This document shows positions 25,856 to 33,968 of a stretch of DNA of 43,006 bases, one piece after another; position 1 is the stretch's first letter, and each line of letters begins with the position of its first letter. The notes beneath the pieces were generated by a model that was not told the origin of the DNA, made no database searches, and was given only the letters and a program-made list of their open reading frames with translations. Source of the DNA: Pseudomonadales bacterium (GTDB taxonomy: Bacteria; Pseudomonadota; Gammaproteobacteria; Pseudomonadales; Pseudohongiellaceae); contig JALRBQ010000002.1 of assembly GCA_023257655.1 (NCBI GenBank), positions 1-43,006 of the forward strand, written 5' to 3'. A program made the translations under genes and the position numbers.

Positions 25856-26746
25856 ATGAGACTTCTTGGCAGGTTTATGAAGGGATTGCTGTGGTCGCTA
25901 TTGTGCCTGTTTTCAACATGGGCTGCCAGCGCCGAGCCTGGCGCCACCAGCAGGGAGTTCGATCTCGGTTACGCCCGACTGCATGCAGTGGTATGGGAAC
26001 CCGGAGTTGCTGATGCCGAGACAGTGCTGGCGCTACCAGGCTCGGGGGGCGATGTCACTCGTTACAATTCGCTCGGCCCGTTACTGGCTGCCGCTGGCTA
26101 CCGACTGATCGCACTCAATCAGCGTGGCATCATGGGCAGCACGGGCGAGCTCGACAATTTGACATTGCACGACTATGCGGCCGATGTTGCGGCCCTCATC
26201 GACCTACTCGGAGTCGGCAAGGTGCATGTACTCGGTTGGGCCCTGGGCAATCGGATCATGCGTGTCGTGGCCACTGACTTTCCTGACAAGGTGGCAAGTG
26301 TCTCTCTAATTGCCGCGGGCGGTCTGGCTGAGCCTCTCACCGCGCCCGGCGAACTCGCCGCCCTGCTTGGCGATGCCGAACTGAGCGAATCAGAAAAGGC
26401 ACAGCTTGCGCGGCGAACCCTGTTTTCACCGCATTCGGACGAGGCGCTGGTACTGGAATATGTGCGGGGATTGCGTTACTGGAACGCCGCCCGTGCCTCC
26501 CAGAACCGGGCGAATCGCGATACGCCAGTGGCACAATGGTGGGCTGGTGGCGAGGGCCCCATGCTGATTGTGCAGGGACTCGACGACAAGACCGCACCTC
26601 CTGAAAACGGCAATCGCATGAAGGCGGAATTCGGCGACCGGGTGACGCTCGTGAATCTTGAGCATGCCGGCCATCTGATGGGCATGGAACAGCCCCGGGC
26701 CACGGCGGACGCGATCATTGGTTTCCTGCGACAGCACCCGATCTGA
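25856..26746 (+). CDS. Exported alpha/beta-hydrolase with Ala at the nucleophile position
   Basis: The 296-residue protein has a signal peptide (LLWSLLCLFSTWAASAE) and an alpha/beta-hydrolase fold: oxyanion region LALPGSGGD, NQRGIMGS, the nucleophile elbow, the acid loop VQGLDDKTAPP and the catalytic His in LEHAGHLMG. The elbow reads G-W-A-L-G (residues 127-131), so the usual Ser is Ala129. If read correctly, ordinary Ser-hydrolase chemistry is not possible. I recall hydrolase-like proteins with GHAFG/GWAFG elbows, so this may be a family trait rather than a new mutation. The ATG has GAGGGA about 6 nt upstream. It is divergent from the EamA remnant. Confidence 0.7.
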   Translation: MRLLGRFMKGLLWSLLCLFSTWAASAEPGATSREFDLGYARLHAVVWEPGVADAETVLALPGSGGDVTRYNSLGPLLAAAGYRLIALNQRGIMGSTGELDNLTLHDYAADVAALIDLLGVGKVHVLGWALGNRIMRVVATDFPDKVASVSLIAAGGLAEPLTAPGELAALLGDAELSESEKAQLARRTLFSPHSDEALVLEYVRGLRYWNAARASQNRANRDTPVAQWWAGGEGPMLIVQGLDDKTAPPENGNRMKAEFGDRVTLVNLEHAGHLMGMEQPRATADAIIGFLRQHPI

Positions 26747-26770
26747 AGTGCCCTGATCCGGGCTTTAGGC

Positions 26771-26776
26771 TACACT
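26771..26776 (+). promoter_or_regulatory. Possible -10 element upstream of icmF
   Basis: TACACT preceded by GGC is a common gammaproteobacterial -10 form and lies about 135 nt before the icmF start. I find no matching -35 at 16-18 bp, so this is only a suggestion. Confidence 0.25.
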
Positions 26777-26910
26777 AGGGCCTTGCCTGCGCGCCGCACC
26801 ACTACAGCCCGGGTCATTCGCACGGAATCGCGAATCGAGTCGGCACCGGCGCGACCACTGAGGTCGAATCCCAGGTGGACACCGAGGCGGGCACTGAAGG
26901 GGGAGTCCTT

Positions 26911-29900
26911 GTGAGTATCGTGCGTTTTCCGAACCAGCCCAATCAACACAGCGAAACCGCACAGCCGCGCCGCTGGCTTCGATTCGTCACGGCGGCCAGT
27001 TTGTTTGATGGTCACGATGCCGCCATCAATATCATGCGGCGCATCCTGCAGGCCAGCGGCGTCGAAGTAATCCACCTCGCACATAACCGGTCGGTGCAGG
27101 AAATTGTTGAAGCGGCGATTCAGGAAGATGTGGATGCGATCGCCATCAGCTCTTACCAGGGCGGTCATCTCGAGTACTTCAAGTACCTCGTCGACAAATT
27201 GGCCGAACTCGGCGCCGCCCATATTCGCATCTTCGGTGGCGGTGGTGGCGTCATCATCCCTTCAGAAATCGACGAGCTGCACGCGTATGGTGTGACAAGG
27301 CTCTATTCTCCCCAGGACGGTCAGGCGATTGGCTTGCAGGGCATGATCGACGACATGCTCGCGCGCTGCGCCGATAAGGGCGATCACCCACCCGTTCCCG
27401 CGCTGGACCAGCTCGCCAGCGGCGATCGCATCGCGCTGACACGGGTAATATCAGCACTGGAAGACGGCGCATACTCGACTCAGGAGCGGCAACAGCTCGC
27501 CTCCGCCGCGGCGCAGCGCAAGACACCGGTTCTCGGAATCACCGGCACCGGCGGCGCCGGCAAGTCTTCAACGACGGACGAAATCATCCGGCGCTTCCGG
27601 CAGGACAGTGGCGATGCCCTGGCAATTGCTGTACTCGCGATCGATCCGACGCGCAGAAAAACCGGTGGCGCCCTGCTCGGCGACCGCATTCGCATGAATG
27701 CGATTAAACATCCCAATATTTTCATGCGTTCACTGGCAACGCGTGAGGCTATCAGCGAGATTCCGGACAGCCTGCGCGAGATTCTCGACGCAATGCGCGT
27801 CTCTGGCTTTGACCTGATAATCGTCGAAACACCAGGCATCGGTCAGGGCGACGCCGGCATTGTTCCCTTCGTCGACGCCTCGCTCTACGTCATGACACCG
27901 GAATTCGGTGCGGCGAGCCAGCTCGAAAAGATCGATATGCTTGATTTCGCCGACGTATTCGCAATCAACAAGTTTGATCGTAAAGGCAGTGAAGATGCTT
28001 TGCGCGATGTGGCCAAGCAGGTGCAGCGCAACCGTCAGGCCTTCTCAGCGCCGACGAGCGAGATGCCCGTGTTTGGCACTATCGCCTCGAGGTTTAATGA
28101 TGACGGCATTACCGCGCTCTATCAGACGCTCGTCTCTATCTTGCGTGAGCACGGTTTACGTCAATTCACCAACCATTTGCCCAAGCTGCAGTCCAAGGTT
28201 TCTAGCCAGCGTGCGCTCATCATCCCGGCGCCGCAGCAACGCTATCTCGCCGACATCGCGGCTGAAGTGCGCGCCTACCACCGACAAGTACAGGAGCAGT
28301 CGACAATCGCACGTGAGCTGCAACAACTGCAAGCCAGCAAATTGATGCTCGACGCGGCCGGCGAACACAGCGCCAATCTCGATGCCCTGATCGCGAAAAA
28401 GTCACAGGCACTGGATCCCCGCGCACGTAAACTGCTCGAGAGCTGGCCAGCAATGCGTGCTGCCTACAGCGGCGAACATTACGTGGTAAAGGTTCGCGAT
28501 CGCGAACTGCGCACCGCCCTGACCCGCACTTCGCTGTCTGGCACCAGGATTCCCCGGGTCGCACTGCCCCGCTTTGAGGATCACGGTGAACAACTGAAGT
28601 GGCTGCTACGGGAAAACGTGCCCGGCCGCTTCCCCTTCACAGCCGGCGTCTTCCAGTTCAAGCGTGAGTCGGAAGACCCCACGCGCATGTTTGCCGGTGA
28701 GGGAGACGCATTTCGCACGAATAAACGCTTCAAGCAGTTATCCGAACACGCCGACGCGAAGCGACTCTCGACGGCGTTTGACTCTGTCACGCTTTACGGC
28801 TTCGATCCTTCCGAGCGGCCGGATATCTATGGCAAGGTAGGCAATTCCGGTGTCTCTATCGCCACTCTGGATGACATGAAAGAGTTGTATGCCGGCTTCG
28901 ATCTGTGCCATTCCTCGACCTCGGTGTCGATGACGATCAACGGCCCGGCTCCAACGATTCTCGCGATGTATCTCAATGCAGCGATTGACCAGCAGGTAGA
29001 GAAGCATATCGCAGAGACCGGCAGTGATCCCTCGGAAGCAACACTTGAGGCGCTGACTGCCTATGCCCTGGAGAATGTCCGCGGAACCGTGCAGGCCGAC
29101 ATCCTGAAAGAAGACCAGGGTCAGAACACGTGCATCTTCTCAACCGAATTCAGCCTGAAGGTAATGGGCGATATCCAGGAATATTTCACGGCCCACAAGG
29201 TTCGCAACTTCTATTCCGTATCGATTTCCGGGTATCACATCGCCGAGGCCGGCGCGAATCCGATCTCGCAACTCGCCTTCACGCTCGCCAATGGCTTCAC
29301 CTTTGTGGAAGCCTATCTCGCGCGCGGCATGCAGGTGGACGACTTCGCGCACAACCTGTCGTTCTTCTTCTCAAATGGGATGGATCCGGAATACACGGTT
29401 CTGGGCCGCGTCGCACGACGCATCTGGGCTACTGCGATGCGTTTCCGCTACGGCGCCAATGAGCGCAGCCAGAAACTGAAATACCATATCCAGACTTCCG
29501 GCCGCTCCCTGCATGCCCAGGAGATGTCGTTCAATGACATTCGTACTACGCTGCAGGCCCTCATCGCTGTCTATGATAATTGCAATAGTTTGCACACAAA
29601 TGCCTATGATGAAGCCATTACAACGCCCACAGAGGAATCTGTGCGACGAGCGATGGCAATTCAACTGATCATCAACAAGGAATGGGGACTGGCGATGAAC
29701 GAGAATTCCAATCAGGGATCGTTCATCATCGAAGAACTGACGGATCTGGTTGAAGAGGCAGTGTTACAGGAATTTGAGAACATCTCCGAGCGCGGTGGTG
29801 TACTCGGCGCCATGGAAACTGGCTATCAGCGCGGCAAGATCCAGGACGAATCCATGTACTACGAACACCGCAAACATGATGGCAGCCTGCCGCTTGTAGG

Positions 29901-30177
29901 CGTTAACACGTTCCTGAATCCGGATCCTGAACCTGAGTTCAAACTCAAGCTCGCTCGCTCGACTGAAGCCGAGAAGCAGAGTCAGCTCTCGCGTCTGGCT
30001 GATTTCAAACAGCGCCATGCGGAAGAGTCCGGAATGGCGCTGCAGCGCTTGCGACACGCGGCAAGCAATAATGAAAATGTGTTTGCGGAATTGATGCGCG
30101 CCGTACGCAGTTGTTCACTCGGACAAATCACCGACACCTTCTTCGAAGTCGGTGGTCAGTACCGCCGCACTATGTAG
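26911..30177 (+). CDS. icmF: Fused isobutyryl-CoA mutase (IcmF)
   Basis: The 1088-residue protein combines three modules in the IcmF order. A B12-binding domain comes first ([17 protein letters not shown] near residue 32, lower-ligand His in DGHD; SSYQGG and GGGGVIIP). A MeaI-type GTPase chaperone follows, with P-loop [12 protein letters not shown] (about 210) and NKFDRKGS. The mutase domain is last, with [54 protein letters not shown] and [13 protein letters not shown]. It interconverts isobutyryl-CoA and butyryl-CoA, or related acyl-CoAs, using adenosylcobalamin. The GTG at 26911 has GGGGGAG 5 nt upstream and was preferred over the earlier in-frame GTG at 26875. No B12 riboswitch is visible upstream. 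Exact substrate needs alignment. Confidence 0.92.
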   Translation: MSIVRFPNQPNQHSETAQPRRWLRFVTAASLFDGHDAAINIMRRILQASGVEVIHLAHNRSVQEIVEAAIQEDVDAIAISSYQGGHLEYFKYLVDKLAELGAAHIRIFGGGGGVIIPSEIDELHAYGVTRLYSPQDGQAIGLQGMIDDMLARCADKGDHPPVPALDQLASGDRIALTRVISALEDGAYSTQERQQLASAAAQRKTPVLGITGTGGAGKSSTTDEIIRRFRQDSGDALAIAVLAIDPTRRKTGGALLGDRIRMNAIKHPNIFMRSLATREAISEIPDSLREILDAMRVSGFDLIIVETPGIGQGDAGIVPFVDASLYVMTPEFGAASQLEKIDMLDFADVFAINKFDRKGSEDALRDVAKQVQRNRQAFSAPTSEMPVFGTIASRFNDDGITALYQTLVSILREHGLRQFTNHLPKLQSKVSSQRALIIPAPQQRYLADIAAEVRAYHRQVQEQSTIARELQQLQASKLMLDAAGEHSANLDALIAKKSQALDPRARKLLESWPAMRAAYSGEHYVVKVRDRELRTALTRTSLSGTRIPRVALPRFEDHGEQLKWLLRENVPGRFPFTAGVFQFKRESEDPTRMFAGEGDAFRTNKRFKQLSEHADAKRLSTAFDSVTLYGFDPSERPDIYGKVGNSGVSIATLDDMKELYAGFDLCHSSTSVSMTINGPAPTILAMYLNAAIDQQVEKHIAETGSDPSEATLEALTAYALENVRGTVQADILKEDQGQNTCIFSTEFSLKVMGDIQEYFTAHKVRNFYSVSISGYHIAEAGANPISQLAFTLANGFTFVEAYLARGMQVDDFAHNLSFFFSNGMDPEYTVLGRVARRIWATAMRFRYGANERSQKLKYHIQTSGRSLHAQEMSFNDIRTTLQALIAVYDNCNSLHTNAYDEAITTPTEESVRRAMAIQLIINKEWGLAMNENSNQGSFIIEELTDLVEEAVLQEFENISERGGVLGAMETGYQRGKIQDESMYYEHRKHDGSLPLVGVNTFLNPDPEPEFKLKLARSTEAEKQSQLSRLADFKQRHAEESGMALQRLRHAASNNENVFAELMRAVRSCSLGQITDTFFEVGGQYRRTM

Positions 30178-30249
30178 TTGAAATCGAAATCGGTAGTTGA
30201 AGACGAGTTCCCTAGTTGAAGGCGATATCGGCGGCTGAAGGCGATTGCG
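30175..30249 (+). repeat. Degenerate 19-22 bp tandem repeat at the icmF stop
   Basis: From the stop codon onward the sequence reads as imperfect repeats: TAGTTGAAATCGAAATCGG (30175-30193), TAGTTGAAGACGAGTTCCC (30194-30212), TAGTTGAAGGCGATATCG... (from 30213) and CTGAAGGCGATTGCG. It lies between icmF and the convergent methyltransferase gene. No function is apparent. Confidence 0.45.
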
Positions 30250-30257
30250 CCGACAGC

Positions 30258-31013
30258 CTAACGCTCCATCGCAGGCTTGCGGAACTTGATGACCACCCGG
30301 TCAGTCATGCCGCGAATCGACGGATCGCTCATGGGCAGATTGCGATTATCTGACGGATTGCGCAGCGCCTCAGAACTGCCTACAAATTCGAAGCCCGCCT
30401 TGCCCATTACCCAAAGGATGATTCCCGGGTCGATTCGGTGCAGGGAATTTGCGACCGCGAGGCTAACCCCGGGCTCGGCCGCATGATCGACGATACCGAT
30501 GATGCCCCCGGGTTTGAGACTGGCATAGATTTTCGCCAGGAAGCCATCGGCGTCGATCGCGGGCCAACTCTCCTCTTCGTAGTAGAGGTCGTGAAAACCG
30601 AGAATAAACAGAGCAGCATCGAATGAGTTGGGGGTAAAGTTCATCTCTGCCGGCTCGGCAACGACGCTCTCAACGTTCGGCAAGCGATTATTGGCCAGTC
30701 GTTCCTGCACACCAGCTCCCACGAAACCGTCCCATCCGCCGTTGTTAAAAAGCGCCACCTTGCCTTCTGCGCCGACCACGTAGCTCAGAATTTCCGAGTA
30801 ATAGCCACCACCGGCGAAGATATCCAGCACATTCATCCCGGGTTTGATTTCGAAGAATTCCAACACTTCCGCCGGTTTGCGGTTGCTGTCCCGAGCGCGA
30901 TCTTCCTCGGGCCGTGCCGGGTTGGCGACGGCCCGCTCGATGACAGAATCCGCTGCCATTACCGAGCCTGCCGACGAGGCCATCAGGGCCAGGGCTATGA
31001 TGAGTCGTTTCAT
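30258..31013 (-). CDS. Exported class I SAM-dependent methyltransferase-like protein
   Basis: The 251-residue protein carries a signal peptide (LIIALALMASSAGSVMAAD) and then a class I methyltransferase core: motif I VLDIFAGGGYYSEIL, EKVALFNNGG-like acidic loop region, FDAALFILGFHDLYYE and LKPGGIIGIVDH. It resembles the COG4798-type predicted methyltransferases, whose export is odd because S-adenosylmethionine is made in the cytoplasm. The ATG was chosen from AGGAG 5 nt upstream; the frame stays open further upstream without a ribosome site. Its substrate is unknown. It is separated from the upstream operon by a terminator. Confidence 0.75.
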   Translation of the reverse strand: MKRLIIALALMASSAGSVMAADSVIERAVANPARPEEDRARDSNRKPAEVLEFFEIKPGMNVLDIFAGGGYYSEILSYVVGAEGKVALFNNGGWDGFVGAGVQERLANNRLPNVESVVAEPAEMNFTPNSFDAALFILGFHDLYYEEESWPAIDADGFLAKIYASLKPGGIIGIVDHAAEPGVSLAVANSLHRIDPGIILWVMGKAGFEFVGSSEALRNPSDNRNLPMSDPSIRGMTDRVVIKFRKPAMER

Positions 31014-31169
31014 GAGATCTCCTGCAGCTCGCGATTCGCCACGCTTGATTAAAGACAGACCTGGCATACTAGCACATTCTGTTTCCCGGTCTTGCCGAAA
31101 GCGGTACCGGGTTTCGGAGATTGCGATTTTGTGTCTGGCCCTCGCCGATGCATTTGCAAAGCCCAGAAA

Positions 31170-31199
31170 CAAAAAACCCCATTCAGATTGAATGGGGTT
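31170..31199 (-). terminator. Rho-independent terminator of the copper-monooxygenase operon
   Basis: An 11-bp perfect stem (31175-31185 with 31189-31199, loop GAT) is followed on the minus strand by TTTTTT (plus-strand A tract 31171-31176). It lies about 50 nt after the stop of the unknown exported protein. Confidence 0.85.
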
Positions 31200-31251
31200 C
31201 TCGGTGTGAGTTATCGCGTGCCAGACTTCTGGTACGCGGCGCACTGACTGA

Positions 31252-32241
31252 CTACTCGGTCACGTTCACTGTGACATAGCCGTCGTGATAGAGGCCACCA
31301 TCATCGGCGCGTCCCCACAGCACATACGTGCCGGGTTTGTCGAAAGTCACTGTCGTCTTGTAGATGCCATCTTCCGGAATGGGCGGTGGCAGCCACAGGG
31401 CGCCCCAGGGCGAGTTGGCGCTGGTGCGCGTGTCTTCCCAGGGCTTGGGTTGAGGCGGATCGAATTCAACGTTGCCATCACCGCGATACACGTTCCAGGA
31501 CAGGAACAGACCATTCACCTTGCCCACAGTGACTCGGGTCGGTGGCTGCATCAGGCGACGCTTGTTGATCGCTTCCGGCGTAATGAAAGCAGCAGCGAGT
31601 GCGCCACCGGCAAATTCCGCGAAACGGCGCGCCTCTGCAACCGGATCCGTCGGTGTCGGCAGGCCATCGTCAACGACCAATGTTTCCAGACGTAGTGGTT
31701 CACCTACGCGAACGGTACGAATCTGGTCACCCTGAACGGTGAGAACCGGTGGCACGTTTGCCCGAGATTCGGGGCTGCTGGTGCCAGCACCGAGAGAGCC
31801 GGTCTCTGATGCGATTACCATATTGTCCACCAGATAGTCAGCCTTCAGCGTGCCGTAGGCCATGCGCTCGACGCCATTCACGTTCAGCGTCCAGACCAGC
31901 TCGCGATCACCCCAATCCGAGGGCACGGTCACTTCGAAGGTGAATCGATTACGACGGGGCAGGAAGTGGGTGGGCTGTCCCCGGTCCGCTTCACCTGGTT
32001 CGAAGAAGTTGTTCTCACCGACGGGAACATCTGGCTCTTCTTCCCAGTTCTCATTCATGTAACCGAACATCATGTTAAAAGTGCCGTCCGGATTCGGGCG
32101 CCAGCCTTCGAAGGCTGGCTCGATATGCTGACCCTTGCGATAAGTATCGGCGCTGGCAACGGGTGCGAGTAACACGGTCATTACCAGCAACCCGAAAAAC
32201 GAGCCGACTAGTCCGGGTCGGTTGAGAGAGATTCTAGACAT
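31252..32241 (-). CDS. Exported protein of unknown function, partner of the monooxygenase-like gene
   Basis: The 329-residue protein has a signal peptide (GLLVMTVLLAPVASAD) and otherwise a beta-rich extracellular look with many Pro and Trp residues (AFEGWRPNPDGTFNMMFGYMNENW; FDKPGTYVLWGRADDGGLYHDGYVTVNVTE). I do not recognise a named domain; the last part resembles an Ig/PKD-like beta sandwich. The start codon at 32241 lies two bases after the stop of the upstream monooxygenase-like gene (TGATCATG), and AGGAG lies just upstream. The two genes are almost certainly co-translated, so a shared complex or substrate is likely. Confidence 0.6.
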   Translation of the reverse strand: MSRISLNRPGLVGSFFGLLVMTVLLAPVASADTYRKGQHIEPAFEGWRPNPDGTFNMMFGYMNENWEEEPDVPVGENNFFEPGEADRGQPTHFLPRRNRFTFEVTVPSDWGDRELVWTLNVNGVERMAYGTLKADYLVDNMVIASETGSLGAGTSSPESRANVPPVLTVQGDQIRTVRVGEPLRLETLVVDDGLPTPTDPVAEARRFAEFAGGALAAAFITPEAINKRRLMQPPTRVTVGKVNGLFLSWNVYRGDGNVEFDPPQPKPWEDTRTSANSPWGALWLPPPIPEDGIYKTTVTFDKPGTYVLWGRADDGGLYHDGYVTVNVTE

Positions 32242-32243
32242 GA

Positions 32244-33704
32244 TCAATTACGCTCCTGTAGTGCGACTTCATTGGTTGGTTCTGCATCAGAGCCTGAGTC
32301 TGCCTGCTGAACCGGTGCCACTAACGGAGCCAGACACAGGGGACAACCTATGACATGATCATTGGGTCCGAGGTTCAGCTGTTGGCGACGATTTTCCATC
32401 TCTTCGAAGAACTGTTCTTCGGACATTTTCACGCGCATGCCGAGGTCGATGAACATATTGGTAACCGATCGATTACCGGATCCCTGCCAATTGCGCGCGT
32501 CTGGCACGTTAGGATTGCTATCGGTGTTATTCATATAACCAACGATATGCAAGATGGTGCCCTTGGGCAGCAAGGGAGTGGCATTATCTTCGTAGGCATA
32601 GCCACGCACCCAGTTGTGGTCATAGCCGACGCAGGACAGTGTCTCCACGGTATACCCCCAGATGGCCTCGAGACACATGCGCTCACCCGGAGCGTGCAAA
32701 TGAGGCTCGAAGGTAATGATCTTGGTGTGATCCTCCAATACTGTGTAGGCGTGCAATTCCTGATCTTTCTCATTGCCGGCAATGCTAATATCGACACCAT
32801 TGCCGAGGCCGAGCGTGGCTCGCTCATACTTGGGCTCGTAGCCTTTCGGATGCAGCCGGAAACCGATTTCCAGGTGCCCCGTCGTGTCTTTGCCGTTGGA
32901 ATGCATGTGCACGGAATCCGATACTACGTAGCTGCCTGTTCGCAGCAATCTGCCAGCGTCGGGATCGAAGATGTCGGCGTTGCGGCCAACCTCATGCACG
33001 GGCCAGCTTGTGATGGTATCGCTGATGCGTTCGCCGTTGTCATCCAGTTGTGCGGTGCTCCAGATCATATGGTGGAAGATGTAGCGACCACCCACTGTCT
33101 CGCGACCGGTGCCCTGGGCGTTGTTGACGTCATTGACCTCGACGATCTCGACCGATTTTACATAGCGGTCTTCTTCCAGAGGAATCGGAATGCGGTCGAT
33201 CTCACCCCACCAGTCCGGCGTGCCGGCGAGTTTGGTGACGGGGTTGGTGCTGACAATAAGATCTGGCTCCCCTGCCCGCCACTTGACGCTGTCATCGAAC
33301 ACGAGCGGAGTCGGCGCATCGGCAGGATTGCCTTCGGGTGTGCCCGAACGCGCCCAGGTTGAAATCGCGGCTATTTCCTCATCGCTGAGCGACGGATCGT
33401 ATTTGTAACTCTGGATGCCGATATCCTTTTCCATGTACCAGGGAGGCATGGCACCAGCTCGATCCCTCAAACCCGTCTTGTATTCGATGAGCCCGGCAAA
33501 CGGAGCAACCTGTTCATAGGTAATCAGTGGCATCGGACCCACGCCACCAACCCGGTGACAATTCTGGCAGCTGCGCTGCAGAATCGGTTCAATGTCTTTA
33601 TGGAATGTGACGGCGGAAGTTTGAGCCGTGGCAGACGATGTGAACACGCTCAGGGCACCGAGTGCCCACAGAGCAACTAAAGACAGCTTTCTTGCATCTC
33701 TCAT
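32244..33704 (-). CDS. Cytochrome c / copper type II monooxygenase-like protein
   Basis: The 486-residue exported protein has a signal peptide (SLVALWALGALSVFTSSATAQ), one c-type heme motif CQNCH (about 50-54), and a C-terminal part resembling the copper-binding domains of peptidylglycine hydroxylating monooxygenase. Its His-rich sites are YIFHHMIWS, DSVHMHSNG, FEPHLHAPGERM and a following GYMNN methionine region. In the animal enzyme HH and HxH/Met sites hold the two copper atoms. A heme-copper oxidase or monooxygenase acting in the periplasm is inferred; the substrate is unknown. GAGAGGG precedes the ATG. It forms a tight pair with the downstream unknown exported protein. Confidence 0.7.
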   Translation of the reverse strand: MRDARKLSLVALWALGALSVFTSSATAQTSAVTFHKDIEPILQRSCQNCHRVGGVGPMPLITYEQVAPFAGLIEYKTGLRDRAGAMPPWYMEKDIGIQSYKYDPSLSDEEIAAISTWARSGTPEGNPADAPTPLVFDDSVKWRAGEPDLIVSTNPVTKLAGTPDWWGEIDRIPIPLEEDRYVKSVEIVEVNDVNNAQGTGRETVGGRYIFHHMIWSTAQLDDNGERISDTITSWPVHEVGRNADIFDPDAGRLLRTGSYVVSDSVHMHSNGKDTTGHLEIGFRLHPKGYEPKYERATLGLGNGVDISIAGNEKDQELHAYTVLEDHTKIITFEPHLHAPGERMCLEAIWGYTVETLSCVGYDHNWVRGYAYEDNATPLLPKGTILHIVGYMNNTDSNPNVPDARNWQGSGNRSVTNMFIDLGMRVKMSEEQFFEEMENRRQQLNLGPNDHVIGCPLCLAPLVAPVQQADSGSDAEPTNEVALQERN

Positions 33705-33771
33705 AATCAAAACCCTCTCTGGGTAGGTTTCGGTCCGGTTGTGTCCGGATTGCTGTTTTTCAGCCTTTGGG

Positions 33772-33838
33772 GGTGACAAGTCACCGGGCTGTATTGTTGT
33801 ATTCCGGCCATTCTACCCGATATTACCGACTTGCAAAA
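33772..33838 (-). promoter_or_regulatory. Candidate promoter and GGTGAC-AA-GTCACC palindrome
   Basis: Upstream of the monooxygenase operon the minus strand has TAGAAT (33810-33815), a possible -10, with a weak TTTTGC at 17 bp spacing (33833-33838) or TTGCAA at 15 bp. A perfect palindrome GGTGAC-AA-GTCACC (33772-33785) lies about 25 nt downstream of that -10, where a repressor would block initiation. The start codon is about 68 nt further on. Confidence 0.35.
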
Positions 33839-33907
33839 TTGACACAGGGCATTATTAACCCCTTATCTGCAGCCGGATACCGCCGTTTCTGACAATCTCG
33901 TTCCCAC

Positions 33908-33945
33908 AAAAAACCCGGCCACATCACTCGGGATGGGCCGGGTTT
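33908..33945 (-). terminator. Rho-independent terminator at the end of the pnp operon
   Basis: A 10-bp perfect stem, AAACCCGGCC with GGCCGGGTTT (33911-33920 and 33936-33945), is followed on the minus strand by TTTTTT. It lies 24 nt after the pnp stop and closes the operon. Confidence 0.88.
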
Positions 33946-33968
33946 CAGGGGTTCAAACCAGTCCGTGC

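Noticed and set aside
26747..26910. Cobalamin riboswitch upstream of the B12-dependent icmF
   Set aside because: I looked for a B12-box-like GCCACTG segment and a long structured leader; the 164-bp space has neither.
32355..33362. 335-codon plus-strand open frame
   Set aside because: Antisense to the cytochrome/copper-monooxygenase-like gene, with no start signal or domain.
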